Assembly: GCA_949358305.1 (NCBI GenBank)
Contig: OX442318.1
Coordinates: 6,682,501 to 6,746,500, forward strand
DNA length: 64,000 bases
Reading direction: 5' to 3'
Source of the DNA: Strigamia acuminata
Taxonomy: Eukaryota; Arthropoda; Chilopoda; Geophilomorpha; Linotaeniidae
The notes under the pieces are model-generated. The model had not been told where the DNA came from. It did no database searches and saw only the letters and a list, made by a program, of their open reading frames with translations. The translations under genes were made by a program, and so were the position numbers. Every line of letters begins with the position of its first letter. Position 1 is the stretch's first letter. Below, piece by piece: positions 52,401-62,990 of the stretch.

Positions 52401-55400
52401 AGCTGTTCGCCGAATCGACAACTCGCGAACCAAAGCGGGTGCGCATATTTGAAGGCGGTTATAAATCCAATGAAGATTACACTTACATTAGGGGCCGTGG
52501 ACGAGGCAAATATGTGTGCGAGGAGTGTGGAATCCGGTGCAAAAAGCCAAGCATGTTGAAAAAACACATTCGCACTCATACGGATGTGCGGCCATTCACA
52601 TGCAAACACTGTAATTTTTCATTCAAAACGAAAGGTTTGTAGAAACGATTTACAATAGAGCCTCGATTATCGGAACACCGGTTATACGAACGATTGGTTA
52701 TCCGAACAGCAGTAAGCGATTTTTTAACGTTTTTTTAATCGATTTTTAATGTTTTTTGACAGTTCTTATCCATTTTTGGTCGGTTTTAATGCTTTTTAAC
52801 TACTTTAATGACATTTCATGCAGTACATATTTCGGTTTTATGAACACCCAAGTCCACAATTAGTTGGGATGATCGAGGCTCTACTGTATTTAAATCTTCG
52901 TGCGGTTTAGTAAATGTAGGAAATTTCTAGGAAATCTAACCAAGCACATGAAGTCCAAAGCGCACCACAAAAAATGCGTGGAGCTGGGAATCGACCCGGT
53001 ACCCGTATCCATCGACGATGCGCATATTGACGAAGAAGCTCTTGCCAAACAGGTAAAATACAATTCACAATCCTCACAAAATATGGAAAATTAATGGAAA
53101 CTGTTTCAGGAACGGTACGAAAAAGAATTTGGCAAATTTACGGACGACGACGACGACGACGAGGAAGACGAAGAAGAAGACGAAGAGGAAGACATGGATG
53201 ACGACGACGAAGACGATGTCGAGGAGGACGACGAAGACGAGGATGAAATGGATACAGAAAAATGCGAGATCGACAGTCGGAAGCGATTTACGGTCGAAGT
53301 CGTGCCGGGCCAATTCGACGATGCTGCGGAAGAGAATGCTTACAGAAACACGAACGAGAGCAACACAATCGAGAAATTCCCCGCCGAAGAGGAAGTAGCG
53401 CGCAGTCTGCTCGATCTATCCAACCACGGCAAAGCGGAAGCCGCAGAGCCGGCACAGGAAGCGCGACCTCATTTGGATCCGTACCCAATGGAAAAGAAAA
53501 ATGGAAGTTGGACAACAAATTCAAATCCAGACTTCGAACAACATCCCGTACAAGCGACATCGGTCATTCACCCGCCGCAGACCGCATCAATACCGCAAGC
53601 CGAATACTTAGACGCGTTACCGTACGAAAGCGAAACGGAGTCCAGACAAGTTAACGAAGAACTGATCGGAAATCCGAGAGTAGTTTGGCAGCCCGGTACC
53701 CACAAGAGGCTCCTCGTTTCCAATATTAGCCCGGAAGCACACGCGCGCATGTCTCCGGTCGGATATGTCGGGTTTCCGCCCGACCGAGAGATCGACACGC
53801 GGAACCGTAAATACCGCAGAACAACATCACCGTGCATGGATTACGTTTCTTCGAGTCCTGTACTCGATCAAGCCTCGTTATCGTTGTATCCGCCTGATCG
53901 CGACACCAATTTGGTGGTTTATCTTAAGCCGAAAGAAAAGTGTGCTCCGGCTTTGCTAGAATGCGCTCCTCATTTCCCACGGTCAGAATCGTTTGCGGCC
54001 GTTCAAACCGTGAATGGAAAAGCCGAAGCTAGCGCGTCTGATGAACCGATGGATTTGAGTGTTGGAAGTGGAATGCGGATGGGATTCGGCCAGGCTTATG
54101 CCGAGGATGCCAATTATCCGTTCTGCGTGTCGCCGAGGCTGTTGGAGGAGCGGCGTACCGTGGTCGTGTCGCCGATCCGAGAAAACAACTTGGCGCCGAA
54201 TGCGGCGGAAATGTACGAAGCGATTTCTCCACCGCCCGCCAATTACGAACACAACGCGGAAGAGTTCAACACGTCGCCGACCGCGTACAGCCAGAGTAAT
54301 GGATCGAGGTTGGTGTCGCTGTCACCGCTGGCCGTGGATCCTGCGTGGGAAATGAGCGAACCTGTTGCGGATAGAAATTGTTCGATGCTTCACGCGTACT
54401 TGACTGAAAAACAGTGCGAAATCAAAGAAGGAAAATCAGTAAACAATCCATCCACAGAAAACCGGATTAAGCCGTTAGAACTGTCCGGACCGCAATCAAT
54501 GGTTGTACAAACGTCCAGTTCTGCGTCCATTTATCTGGGTAGGTCTTGCGAGAATGTTAGTCTAGGCGACAAGATGTAATGAAATTAATTTTTTCAGGCG
54601 GTGAGTTATTGCCGTCTACGTTAGGTCGAACTGAATTTCTTATGCCATTACACAGGTATGTATATTTAGAGCAGGGTTTCTCAAACTGTGGGACGTGCCT
54701 CACTGGTGGGTCACAAGCCGATGTTTGGTGGGGCGCAATAGTGTTCATGTTCATACACCAACGGATCGAGTTTGGCTGGATCTGATCCACCCGATCAGAT
54801 CCAACTGAACAGAGTTCCAATATTCACTTGGATGGAGTTGTGTTCACACCAAAATGTGATGTAATGTTAAAAAGTTTGAGAACCCCTGATTTAGAGATTG
54901 ATTGATTATTTTCAATTGACTGGTTTTAAATTCAAGGTCGATGGATGATGGCAAATGCGTGTGTAACATTTGCAATAAGCATTTCACCAAAAGCAGCCAA
55001 CTTCGACTCCACGTGAATATCCACTACTTCGAACGGCCTTTTCGTTGCGATAGTTGCGCAGTTTCGTTTCGCACAAAGGGACATCTGCAGAAGCATAAAC
55101 GCTCTGTTAGTCACTACAATAAAGTAAAAAAAATATTAGGGAAACAAATTATCCCAGAACAAAATTAACCGGTGTTTGTGTTTTATGTTTGATAGGTGAA
55201 TATGAATATGACATTCGGCACGCCGACCACAGACAATCCTCGTCCTTTCAAATGCATCGACTGTAAAATAGCATTCCGAATTCACGGACATTTGGCCAAG
55301 CATTTAAGATCGAAAATGCATATCATGAAGCTAGAGTGTCTTGGAAAACTGCCTTTCGGTACCTATGCCGAAATAGAACGGTCTGGAATCAATCTAAGTG

Positions 55401-57516
55401 AAATCGACACGACAGATTGCGAAAACTCGCTCGACAGTTTACGGGTAAGTTACTGTAACTAGCATGTTTCCAACACTATTCTTTGGGAACGATTAAAAAA
55501 TATACAGGGTGTCTGCAAAGTCTTTAAGACAAAGATAATTTAAAAAGGAGAAGTATACAAAAATGGCTACTCCATAAGAAACATCAATTTACAAAGTTCT
55601 CTATAAGAATCTGAGGTATCCCAATACCCTGATCTTCTCATCATGTCTGGGGAACCCCATAACTTCTTCTTGTGGGGTTATATGAAAGATATTATAGAGT
55701 TTGCGAGATGCATTTTTCCCTTACAGTTAAAGACTATACGGTATAAAAATAGTGATAGGGAAAAATGATAAATTAAGTTTTTGCGGGCTGCACTTTTCCG
55801 TTATCACTACACTATTTCAGCCAACTACTGACAGTTAGTAATTTTGGGCCTAAAATTCAATTTTGGGCCTCACTTATCATTCAATCTACTTACCTATGAC
55901 TGTGATGAGTTTGATCGGGACAACAAAATAATCGCCATTTGCAATGGGCGGAGCTAACAATATAGTGTTCTCAATTCTGATTGGTTGCGCTATATTTTAA
56001 TTTAGTGTTGAAAACGATACACTAAAGATTTTTCCCTTACGATATGGCACTAAAATAGTGAAACGTGGCACAAAATAAGGGAAAAATGCATCCCGAAAAC
56101 TCTCTATTGTATAACAAAATGCATTCCCATGAAACCCAGTGAATTGCAATACAATTTTAATGTATTTTTTAACTATATGGTTGTCTAATCATTTTATTCT
56201 TAGGTGATGGCTCAGCGGTTCTACGAAAAAGATCCCAGAAAGCAGATTTGGACACGAGAAAGAACCGTGAGTGGATGCTCAACTGATGATGGAAGTGACA
56301 TTGTCCACGTGGCCGACGAACCGGCAGAAACCAGCAACCGGTATCGAAGTTTGTCGCTCAACGATGTCGGAAACCAAGTTTCGCCCAACGGTGACAACGA
56401 AGACCTCTTGGTCATACCGAGAGACCCGCGAACAATTCCCAGAGTGAAGCATGAAACGTCGCACGAAGGTGGTCGAAGTGAAGGGTACAGACACGACGTT
56501 TCGTCTCAGCAGCCATCTTGGCAGCAGATGATGAGACACCCGTCAGTTGAATCTCTGGGTCAAGAGTACGAAGACATTTCGGATGACGAGTTGGAATCCG
56601 ACGTGATAGCTTCGTGCTCCTTATGCCACCAAGTATTCAAAGACGTAAAAACTCTTCAACTGCACTTGTACATGGATCATCCAGAAACAAGAGACGCAGC
56701 TGCGCGGCCACCGCGACCCCAACCACATAATTCTAGAATACGAAGTATTAGTTTAAATGCCGACGCCACATCGCTCGTTAAAGTGCCGTCGGAAACACCC
56801 AGTGATGTTGCGGTTGCGATGGAAATTCGTCGCAACACGCTGTCGGAAAACGCAGCAATTGCTATGGAAATGCGCCGGACTAATAGTTTTTCCGGTAAGT
56901 CGACTTATCCCACAAAATGTTCCGCGGAGGGGCCGAACTGGGGGGATGAAACGTGAGGAATTGGCCCCAAAATCATCCCAAAATGCAAAAGTTAGCCAGG
57001 AAACACAAAGTAATAAGAAAACGAGGATGAAAAAGCCGACAAGACATGCGAGCGACGACAAGAGTCGCCGCGCCATTTCTTCCGTATTAAAGTTTATCCA
57101 TCACACCAGGAATGACTAATGCGTCGTGACTCAACAAGTGGCTGATTTTCCATTACATCCAATAAAATGGTTAGCGGGGGTAAATGTTAAAGGGGGCTAC
57201 GTCCCATTCGCGATGATCTAACTGGTTGATGGACATGGCAATCATCTTTTTAACCTCTTGAATCGGTCTCTCGCAGTAGATCAAGTCAAAGCATTAGTCA
57301 GTCCTGGTCGAAGAGCACCCTGTTCTCAACGACTAGTTATATCGGCTGAAGCGCGATAAGAAACCTATCGACGGTCGATAAAGCCTAATAGGAAATATGT
57401 TGACGGTTTTGCACCCTCGATCCAATAGGCTTCGTTAAGTAGGGTTAAAGCTATGTTTCTCACTTTTTGTTGTAGGTTTCAATCACTTGTCCAAAATGAC
57501 GAGACAATATCAATAG
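40459..57516 (+). CDS. shn: Schnurri/HIVEP-type zinc-finger transcription factor
   Basis: Large nuclear factor of the ZAS family. In flies it works with Mad/Medea in Dpp/BMP signalling to repress brinker. Twelve exons in phase: 40459-40498, 46313-46372, 47618-50934, 50992-51120, 52403-52634, 52931-53052, 53110-54538, 54598-54655, 54937-55123, 55196-55444, 56204-56894, 57476-57516. The product is 2,184 residues. N-terminus [13 protein letters not shown] resembles HIVEP1 (MPRTKQIHPR) and RRKQ-type NuRD-binding motifs. C2H2 pair at ~165-217, single finger at ~563-588, second ZAS pair at ~1219-1275 ([20 protein letters not shown]), then a Glu/Asp run at ~1311-1350. PMDLS at ~1612 is a CtBP-type motif. 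A finger triplet lies at ~1801-1898 and a last finger at ~2078. Two ZAS pairs plus a C-terminal triplet is the insect Schnurri pattern. The last exon is the least certain part. Confidence 0.93.
41010..41310. repeat. Tandem repeats in schnurri intron 1, unit about 110-120 bp
   Basis: Four copies of AACGGTTAAAACGACCAACA with TATGACAGTTTTTGGGG and a G/T-rich tail. The ORFs in it are artefacts. Confidence 0.85.
41311..43780. other. Schnurri intron 1, low-complexity and unassigned sequence
   Basis: Many homopolymer A or T tracts (for example 41515-41560, 42728-42757). Short GC-richer islands at 41.78-41.93, 42.05-42.38 and 43.24-43.38 kb contain no supported exon. Regulatory elements are possible but not visible. 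Confidence 0.4.
43790..44430. repeat. Tandem array in schnurri intron 1, unit about 21 bp
   Basis: TGTATAAATGCATTTTTAGGC and variants occur about 28 times. The core AAATGCATTT is a palindrome. Confidence 0.95.
44870..45180 (+). promoter_or_regulatory. GC-rich island in schnurri intron 1 with a CRE and a splice donor
   Basis: TGACGTCA near 45067 is followed by a CG-rich stretch and GCGCCGTAAGTGG near 45170. It may be a third, non-coding first exon. A reading frame through it ends in phase 0 at that donor, which does not fit exon 2, so I do not call it coding. Confidence 0.35.
45950..46135. repeat. Tandem array in schnurri intron 1, unit about 20 bp
   Basis: CGCCTTTTTCGACATTTTTT is repeated about eight times. 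On the minus strand it looks like Lys/Arg-rich coding sequence but is a repeat. Confidence 0.9.
46863..47530. repeat. Tandem array in schnurri intron 2, units about 20-24 bp
   Basis: TTATTGCAACATTTTGCATT with GAAACAAAA or GTTTTTACAACA linkers, about 30 copies. TGCAACATTTTGCA is close to a palindrome. The long Phe/His/Cys-rich frames (179 and 197 codons) are artefacts. Confidence 0.97.
51223..51802. mobile_element. hAT-like MITE in schnurri intron 4, with target-site duplication
   Basis: A 580-bp element with termini TAGGGTTTC/GAAACCCTA. It is flanked by a perfect 8-bp duplication ACTGTGCT (51215-51222 and 51803-51810). Subterminal GGTACCGGGAA-type sequences repeat near both ends. The middle (51380-51690) is a tandem array of about 18-21 bp built on AAAATGGCCATTTTT. 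There is no ORF of its own. Confidence 0.88.
52653..52886. mobile_element. Pogo/Tigger-like MITE in schnurri intron 5
   Basis: 234 bp with termini CAATAGAGCCTCGATTATC and the complement of CAGTAGAGCCTCGATCATC (17 of 19 match). It is flanked by TA on both sides, the target of the Tc1/mariner-pogo group. It fills most of the 296-bp intron. Confidence 0.85.
54672..54888. mobile_element. hAT-like MITE in schnurri intron 8, with target-site duplication
   Basis: 217 bp with termini CAGGGTTTCTCAAACT and the complement of CAGGGGTTCTCAAACT. It is flanked by a perfect 8-bp duplication ATTTAGAG (54664-54671 and 54889-54896). It makes up most of the 281-bp intron between two exons of the zinc-finger region. 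Confidence 0.92.
55693..56106. mobile_element. MITE in schnurri intron 10 (family A)
   Basis: 414 bp with 31-bp inverted ends (28 matches) starting TATAGAGTTTGCGAGATGC and containing ATGCATTTTTCCCTTA. Related ends occur at 60240 and 60824 in UGT1. A separate ACAGGGTGTCTGCAAAGTC at about 55504 looks like another element's terminus. Confidence 0.8.
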
Positions 57517-57934
57517 AATATCTATCTCACTATTTCGCCGTCCCTGTGCCAAGTCGCTCCACTTTTTCGAAGATGCCAAAATCGAGCTCAAGTGTTTACC
57601 TCTTTCACTTCCTGTAATTGCGTGTGTAAATATTGTACAATTGAACTCGCAAAACGTCCACAGTGCGGGACTATAAATTCGATGTGCCAATAATACGCTT
57701 GTTTTTTTTTGTTTTATTTCTTTTCTTTTTCTTTTTTTTGTATAATAAATTTTCAAAATGGCCATTTATTGTTCTTCAAACGTTTGAATAAATTTAAAAA
57801 TGTTCTGTAAATAACTTTAGAATCTATATATTGAAAAATGTACCATGTTAAAAGCGTGTTGTAGATTTTAAAAATTTAAAAATTCTTTTACAATTTTGTT
57901 TTTTTTGTTTTGAAAATTGTTTTTTAAAAATAAA

Positions 57935-57968
<34 letters not shown>

Positions 57969-59153
57969 TAAAAAAAATTATATATATATATAGAATAGGA
58001 ATGGGGATACAAATCACTTGTTGTTCATACAACTTTTTATTTTGTACATTTGTTGATATTTGTTGTAGAAGCCAAGGGAGAGGGGAAGAGAGTGCAAATA
58101 ATGGCTGCCATTACAAATTTATGACATTTTATCCTCTATTTTTGACGAGTCTGTTTTTCTGCTTGGCAGCTGCTTTTATTAACCCTTTTGGACATATCAG
58201 TATAGAAGTTGATGTTGATAATGGACAAAATTATGTCTTCATATTTTAGCGCTGTTCGCCATGTTTCAAGTGTAGCTTTCGCATAATGTGTACCTGTGGA
58301 GTGGTATTCAGATAAACCTGAATTTTTCAACATTTTCAACAAAATTAATGCACCTGACTGGCAATCAGGGAGATTCTTACAGTTTCGCCAGATACCAGTA
58401 CACTTTTGAACACGCACATGCGTCACGACGCGTGTTGACTCGTTCACAAATGTACTGGAATTTGGTGAAATCGAAGCGGGGAGTACAAAAAACCGATTCT
58501 GAATACCCTTTTTTTCAGCTTCGATAAAAAAAGGCTTAACGCCGTCATCTTTTTTCTTTTAATCTAGTTTCAAACGTTTAACTTCCTCTATGATTGTAAC
58601 CAGAATGGCGTATGTAATAATACCATATCTACTCATGTTTAGAAGCCTGTTTTTATGTTTATGTTTTTGTTTGTTGTTTTCAGTTTTAATTTTTAATTTT
58701 TAGTCAGGATTAACAAAGAAAAAGTTCTAACATTTTTGTCTGTTTTGTTGTACAGTCTTCCATTTGAATGTCTTGATGATATGTGTTAAACAACCATTGA
58801 CCTCATTAATCTCATCTCATGCCAAAATATTTCTATTTTTGTAATAAAAATTGTGTAAAGAATTTTAAAAAACCTCATCTCAATTTATTTTAACAAAATA
58901 TTTAACAACATTCACATGATATCTAAAAGACAAAGACAATATCAGTTACATGATGGAATTGTAGGAGTGAACTTTGATTCAATTGATAATAGTTAGGAGA
59001 AAATATGATAAAACATGTCACAAGACCCTCAAATCACTATCTTTCCAGCACCTGGGCAACAATTATTGCCATTTACTTGACCAGGAATGTGAGTAAACCA
59101 TTAAAAACCTTGACCATTTAAGCCTAACCACTAAAATATTAATTTCATTTCAG
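57517..59153. other. Schnurri 3' UTR and intergenic DNA before UGT1
   Basis: Two AATAAA signals lie at 57744-57749 and 57787-57792. A simple (AAT)n tract at about 57937-57968 is followed by a (TA) run. ORFs at 57917-58249 and 58136-58447 have no support. At the right end, 58960-59090 resembles 62110-62260 upstream of the second UGT. It includes a 5' UTR exon that ends at 59088 (donor GTGAGT) and rejoins at 59154. Confidence 0.6.
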
Positions 59154-59167
59154 TTGTATCCTTCAAA

Positions 59168-61964
59168 ATGAAGTTAATCACACCAATTAACCTGACTTTA
59201 ATCGTCATTTCCCTTGTCCAGTTGTCTGCAGCTTACAAAATCCTTTACCTACTGCCACTGGCATCAAGAAGCCACAAAAACATCTTTGATCCAATAATAA
59301 GTGAGCTTGCCACAAGAGGACATGAAGTAACTGTGGTTTCGCCTTACAAACACCCTCAGCCTGCAAGTAACATCAAAGAAATTATTGTTGAGTACATTAT
59401 AACACAGGATGGTGGTAATCTGGTGTCAGACCTGTTAAAACACAGCAATTATCACCCATTACGCCTGGCATATGTGTTTAAATCGTTCTGTTTGGCCGGT
59501 TGTGAGACTTATCTTCAAAATGCACAAGTTAAGCAACTGCTCAAGTCTGGAAAACAATTTGATTTGGTCGTTGTGAATGGATTTCTCAACGAATGTGCAT
59601 TGGCAACTGCTCCACTACTTGGAAAATACGTGGCAATACATAGTACCGCTTTTCTTCTTCCATGGATGCCAACTTTTGTACCACGACCGCCATCGTACGT
59701 CCCAAACTTGTTTCTTCCTTACACTTCTAAGATGAATTTCTTCCAGAGACTTAACAACGTTGCAACTAATGTTGGTCACAATTTAATGTACAATTACCAC
59801 CTTCTACCGGCTGTCCAAGACATGATAGCAAAGCATATGGCTGAAAATCCTTCTGTTCATCAAGGTTACCAAGCAGTTTCATTCACTCTGACCAATGCAG
59901 ATCCAGTTCTGGCCAGTGCAAGACCCACAATGCCCAATGTGGTCAATGTTGGAGGACTGCATTGCAGAAAAGCCAACGCTTTGCCAAGCGAGCTCGAAGA
60001 CTTCGTGCAGAAATCGGGAAAAGAAGGATTTATTTACTTCAGTTTGGGTTCAAATGTGCAAATTAAGGCTGTAGGACAAGAGTTCATAGATCATTTATTG
60101 AATGCCCTTTCAAAATTGAAGCAGAAAGTCATTTTTAAGAGCGACGAAGAATTGAAGGATGTACCGACTAATGTCAAACTCGTCAAATGGGCACCACAGC
60201 AGGATCTTTTAGGTAAAAACTCTTTGCCACTAAAGACAATAGAGAGTTTGCAGACATGCATTTTTTCTTATAAAAATTGGTTCTTATGATCTTAAGCCTA
60301 GATCACATGCATGCGTTAGCGCACCAAAGCTGTTTTGTCCACATGCGTTGCGTGTGAACTAGGTTGCTTCACCAATGCGCGTTGGCCGAAGCGCCTTCTG
60401 ATTTCGTACGTTATAACGCACGACGCATGAAGTTGAGAAATCATAAGAAACGACATCTGATTGGCTGCGTTATTTTATAAGGTATACTCTGGCCATGTGT
60501 AAGTTTGGCCTAAATCCGAGCCTTTTCTCTGGTGTAGTGATACAAGAAAATAGATCCAAACACCAGGATTGCAACCGATCTACTGAAAATAGTAAGCGAA
60601 CGTTCTAAGATTTCTGGAAGAAGCAAGCAATAAACTCTGAACTATTTTTCCTGGTGGCAGCACAGAGTGAGTTATGAGGCTCGGATTTAGGCCAAACTTA
60701 CACATGGCTAGAGTATACTCTCTTAATAATCCATTTTCCTTACGCTTACAGTCCATCCTTGTGACGCCGTAAGATCATAAGGATGGCCATTTATAAGGAA
60801 AGAGGCATGTCCGCAAACTCTCTAAACTCTATTCCAAAAAGTAATTGAAATACTCCCATTGGTTGGTTGGTGCTCTAGTTCAGTTGTGTATTGAATATGA
60901 TGCTGTTTTCAGATTCCAGTAGACTTGTGCGAAGATTTTCAATGCATTTATACTGGTGTTATGAATCTCCCAACCAATGGGAGTATTTCAATTACTTTTT
61001 GGAATAGAGTTTAGTATATACTCTGGCTCACCGTAAGAAGCTCAGCAGTTCCTATTGGCCGAGCCTATTCACTGGTGTAGGGCTACATAAAAGTAGGCCA
61101 AAATACAAACGCTCGAGTTACGGGTAGCCATTTTGTGTTTTGAAGAAGTTACAACATAAAACATTGCTTACTGACTTTTTAAAAAATTTTATTATTAAAT
61201 ATAAGTCAATTTACATCATTTCAAACACCTAAAATAATCAAACTAATTAAAATCACAACAAACCTACTTTTCCTGGTGGAATTATACAGGCAACAGTTAG
61301 GAGTGAATAGGCTCAGCCAATAAGAACTGCTGAGCTTCTTACGGTGAGCCAGAGTATAGTCGGCTGTTTAATACTAAAGGATTTGGACTTTCAGGGCATC
61401 CAAAAATCAGGGCTTTTATAACGCATGCAGGACTGCTGAGTTTACAAGAAAGTGTGTATCACGCAGTACCAGTGGTTGCCGTACCACTGTTTGGTGATCA
61501 GCCATCAAATGCAGCCAGGGTGGAGGAATTGGAAATTGGACTCAAGTTGGATTTTCTCAACATTTCTTCGGCTAGTTTATTGGAAGCGGTGAACAAAGTA
61601 CTTGGGAAAAGGCAAGAATCGGTTTTATTGTGTTTGTTTGTTTTTATTTGAGTAATTTTGTATTTTGTGTAGTTACAAAGACAATATGGAGAAGTATTCA
61701 GCCGTGTTTCGAGATCATTACCAACATCCGTTACAGCGCGCTGTCTTTTGGATCGAGTATGTTGTCCGCCATGAAGGGGCAAAGCATCTACGAAGTGCTG
61801 GGGAAGATTTGAATTTTTTCCAGTATTTTTTGCTGGATGTTATTGCGGTGATTTTGCTAGCTGTGGTGGCTGTTTTGGTGGTACTGACCACCGTTGGAAA
61901 ATACGTCTTGAAAAAGGTCTTGCCGTGCCAAAAGAAATCACAAAATCTTAAAAAAGATCAGTAA
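59168..61964 (+). CDS. UDP-glycosyltransferase (UGT), complete
   Basis: ER membrane enzyme that transfers a sugar from a UDP-sugar to small lipophilic compounds (detoxification, pigments, hormones). Three exons in phase: 59168-60212, 61395-61611, 61673-61964. The product is 517 residues. Signal peptide ~1-22. Catalytic His at about H36 (LASRSHKNIFDP). FIYFSLGSN precedes the donor-binding region. The UGT signature spans exon 2 (ITHAGLLSLQESVYHAVPVV, VPLFGDQPSNAARV). One C-terminal membrane helix (LLDVIAVILLAVVAVLVVLT) and a KKDQ end, an ER-retention dilysine pattern. Intron 2 begins with GC (AAAAG/GCAAGA), a rare but recognised GC-AG intron. Intron 1 (1,182 bp) is a nest of inverted-repeat elements; reading into it would stop translation after 373 residues. 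Confidence 0.95.
60240..60824. mobile_element. MITE in UGT1 intron 1 (family A)
   Basis: About 585 bp with ~32-bp inverted ends starting TAGAGAGTTTGC and continuing GACATGC. They resemble the ends of the element at 55693-56106. The element at 60482-60718 lies inside it. Confidence 0.75.
60482..60718. mobile_element. Foldback MITE with 41-bp inverted ends
   Basis: Arms 60482-60522 and 60678-60718 are reverse complements with one mismatch. They start GTATACTCTGGCCATG. It sits inside the family A element. Confidence 0.9.
60824..61012. mobile_element. Foldback MITE with perfect 43-bp inverted ends
   Basis: Arms 60824-60866 and 60970-61012 are exact reverse complements starting AAACTCTATTCC. It abuts the previous element. 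Confidence 0.92.
61017..61358. mobile_element. Foldback MITE with 57-bp inverted ends
   Basis: Arms 61017-61073 and 61302-61358 are reverse complements with two mismatches, starting TATACTCTGGCTCACC. The first 11 bases (TATACTCTGGC) match the end of the element at 60482, so the two belong to related families. Confidence 0.92.
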
Positions 61965-62990
61965 AATCATTTGAATATTTTTTTCTACTGTGTAAAAAAA
62001 ATTGTCATTTAAATTCAATTTAAACATTTTTTTTTACAAAAAAAAAATAAAACCCAGAAGGAGATTTTCTGAATTTGTCTCTTGTCTCGTTAATTAATAA
62101 CACCACTCTCAGTTACATGACTGAACTTTGATTCAACTGATAATTCTTTTGGAAAATATGGTGTAATAGGTCACACAACAGCTATTCATCAGTCAAGTTC
62201 ACACTCCACTGCTTTGCAGCACCTGTGGACCAAATATTGCCATTCAGTCACCTATAATGTAAGTAGTCAGAACATAAGGACTTTAGAGCATGTCAACTTG
62301 CAGTAAAACACAACAAAATTGTATTTCTTAACCCAAAAATTATATCTTGGCCAATACGTACATGATAACCTTTCTACTGAAAGTTACGTGGCTTGCTACA
62401 AGTTGGCAAGTTTTACATTACTGAAAAACATAACACAGCTTCAGAAAATGTAAAATTGCACATTTTTGTGGTTAGTAAAAGACCAGGAGTAGAAAATTAT
62501 TTTCTTTTAACCTCCTGATCCTTGACGTGGCAGTTCTCAAGTCTCTAAACTACCGTATTACCCCGCTTATTGCCGCATGCTGTTGGGCATGGGTTTATCA
62601 TCTTTTTTAAATCTAGCTCAAAAAGTCTATACCGGCTTGCGAGTATAAAGCGAAACATGCCGGTATAACTGAAAAAACTGTTTTTTTTGTTTAAAAGAGT
62701 CCAAATGAATAATTATGTTAAAATTTGGGCCTGAAATTTAAGTTTTCTTGATATTCTGAAGATTACTACTAAATTTTTGGGAAAATTTATAGATTTTTAG
62801 ACCCTACATCTTAGACATCTAAATATGCGTTTTAAGCATGTTTTGGGCTCAAAATTAAAAAAAATTCGTACTCACTTACACCGGCACGCTATTAAAAACG
62901 GGGTTTATCGGCATGGGCGGTTAATAGGATAAATTTAATTTAATTTAATTTAATTTAATTTTTTTTTTAGATATCCAACCCCGATCCAAA
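61965..62990. other. UGT1-UGT2 intergenic region and UGT2 5' UTR
   Basis: A poly-A stretch with AATAAA at about 62048 ends UGT1. 62110-62258 resembles the UGT1 upstream region and contains the UGT2 5' UTR exon (donor GTAAGT at 62259). The 712-bp 5' UTR intron includes a low-complexity TTTAA run (62936-62960) and ends TTTTTTAG at 62970. Confidence 0.65.

Noticed and set aside
58136-58447. 103-codon minus-strand ORF near UGT1
   Set aside because: No motif, no splice or promoter support, and composition like its surroundings.
62550-62935. Possible MITE with ACCCCGCTTATTGCCGCATG-like ends
   Set aside because: The two ends are only loosely similar in inverted orientation and no duplication flanks them.
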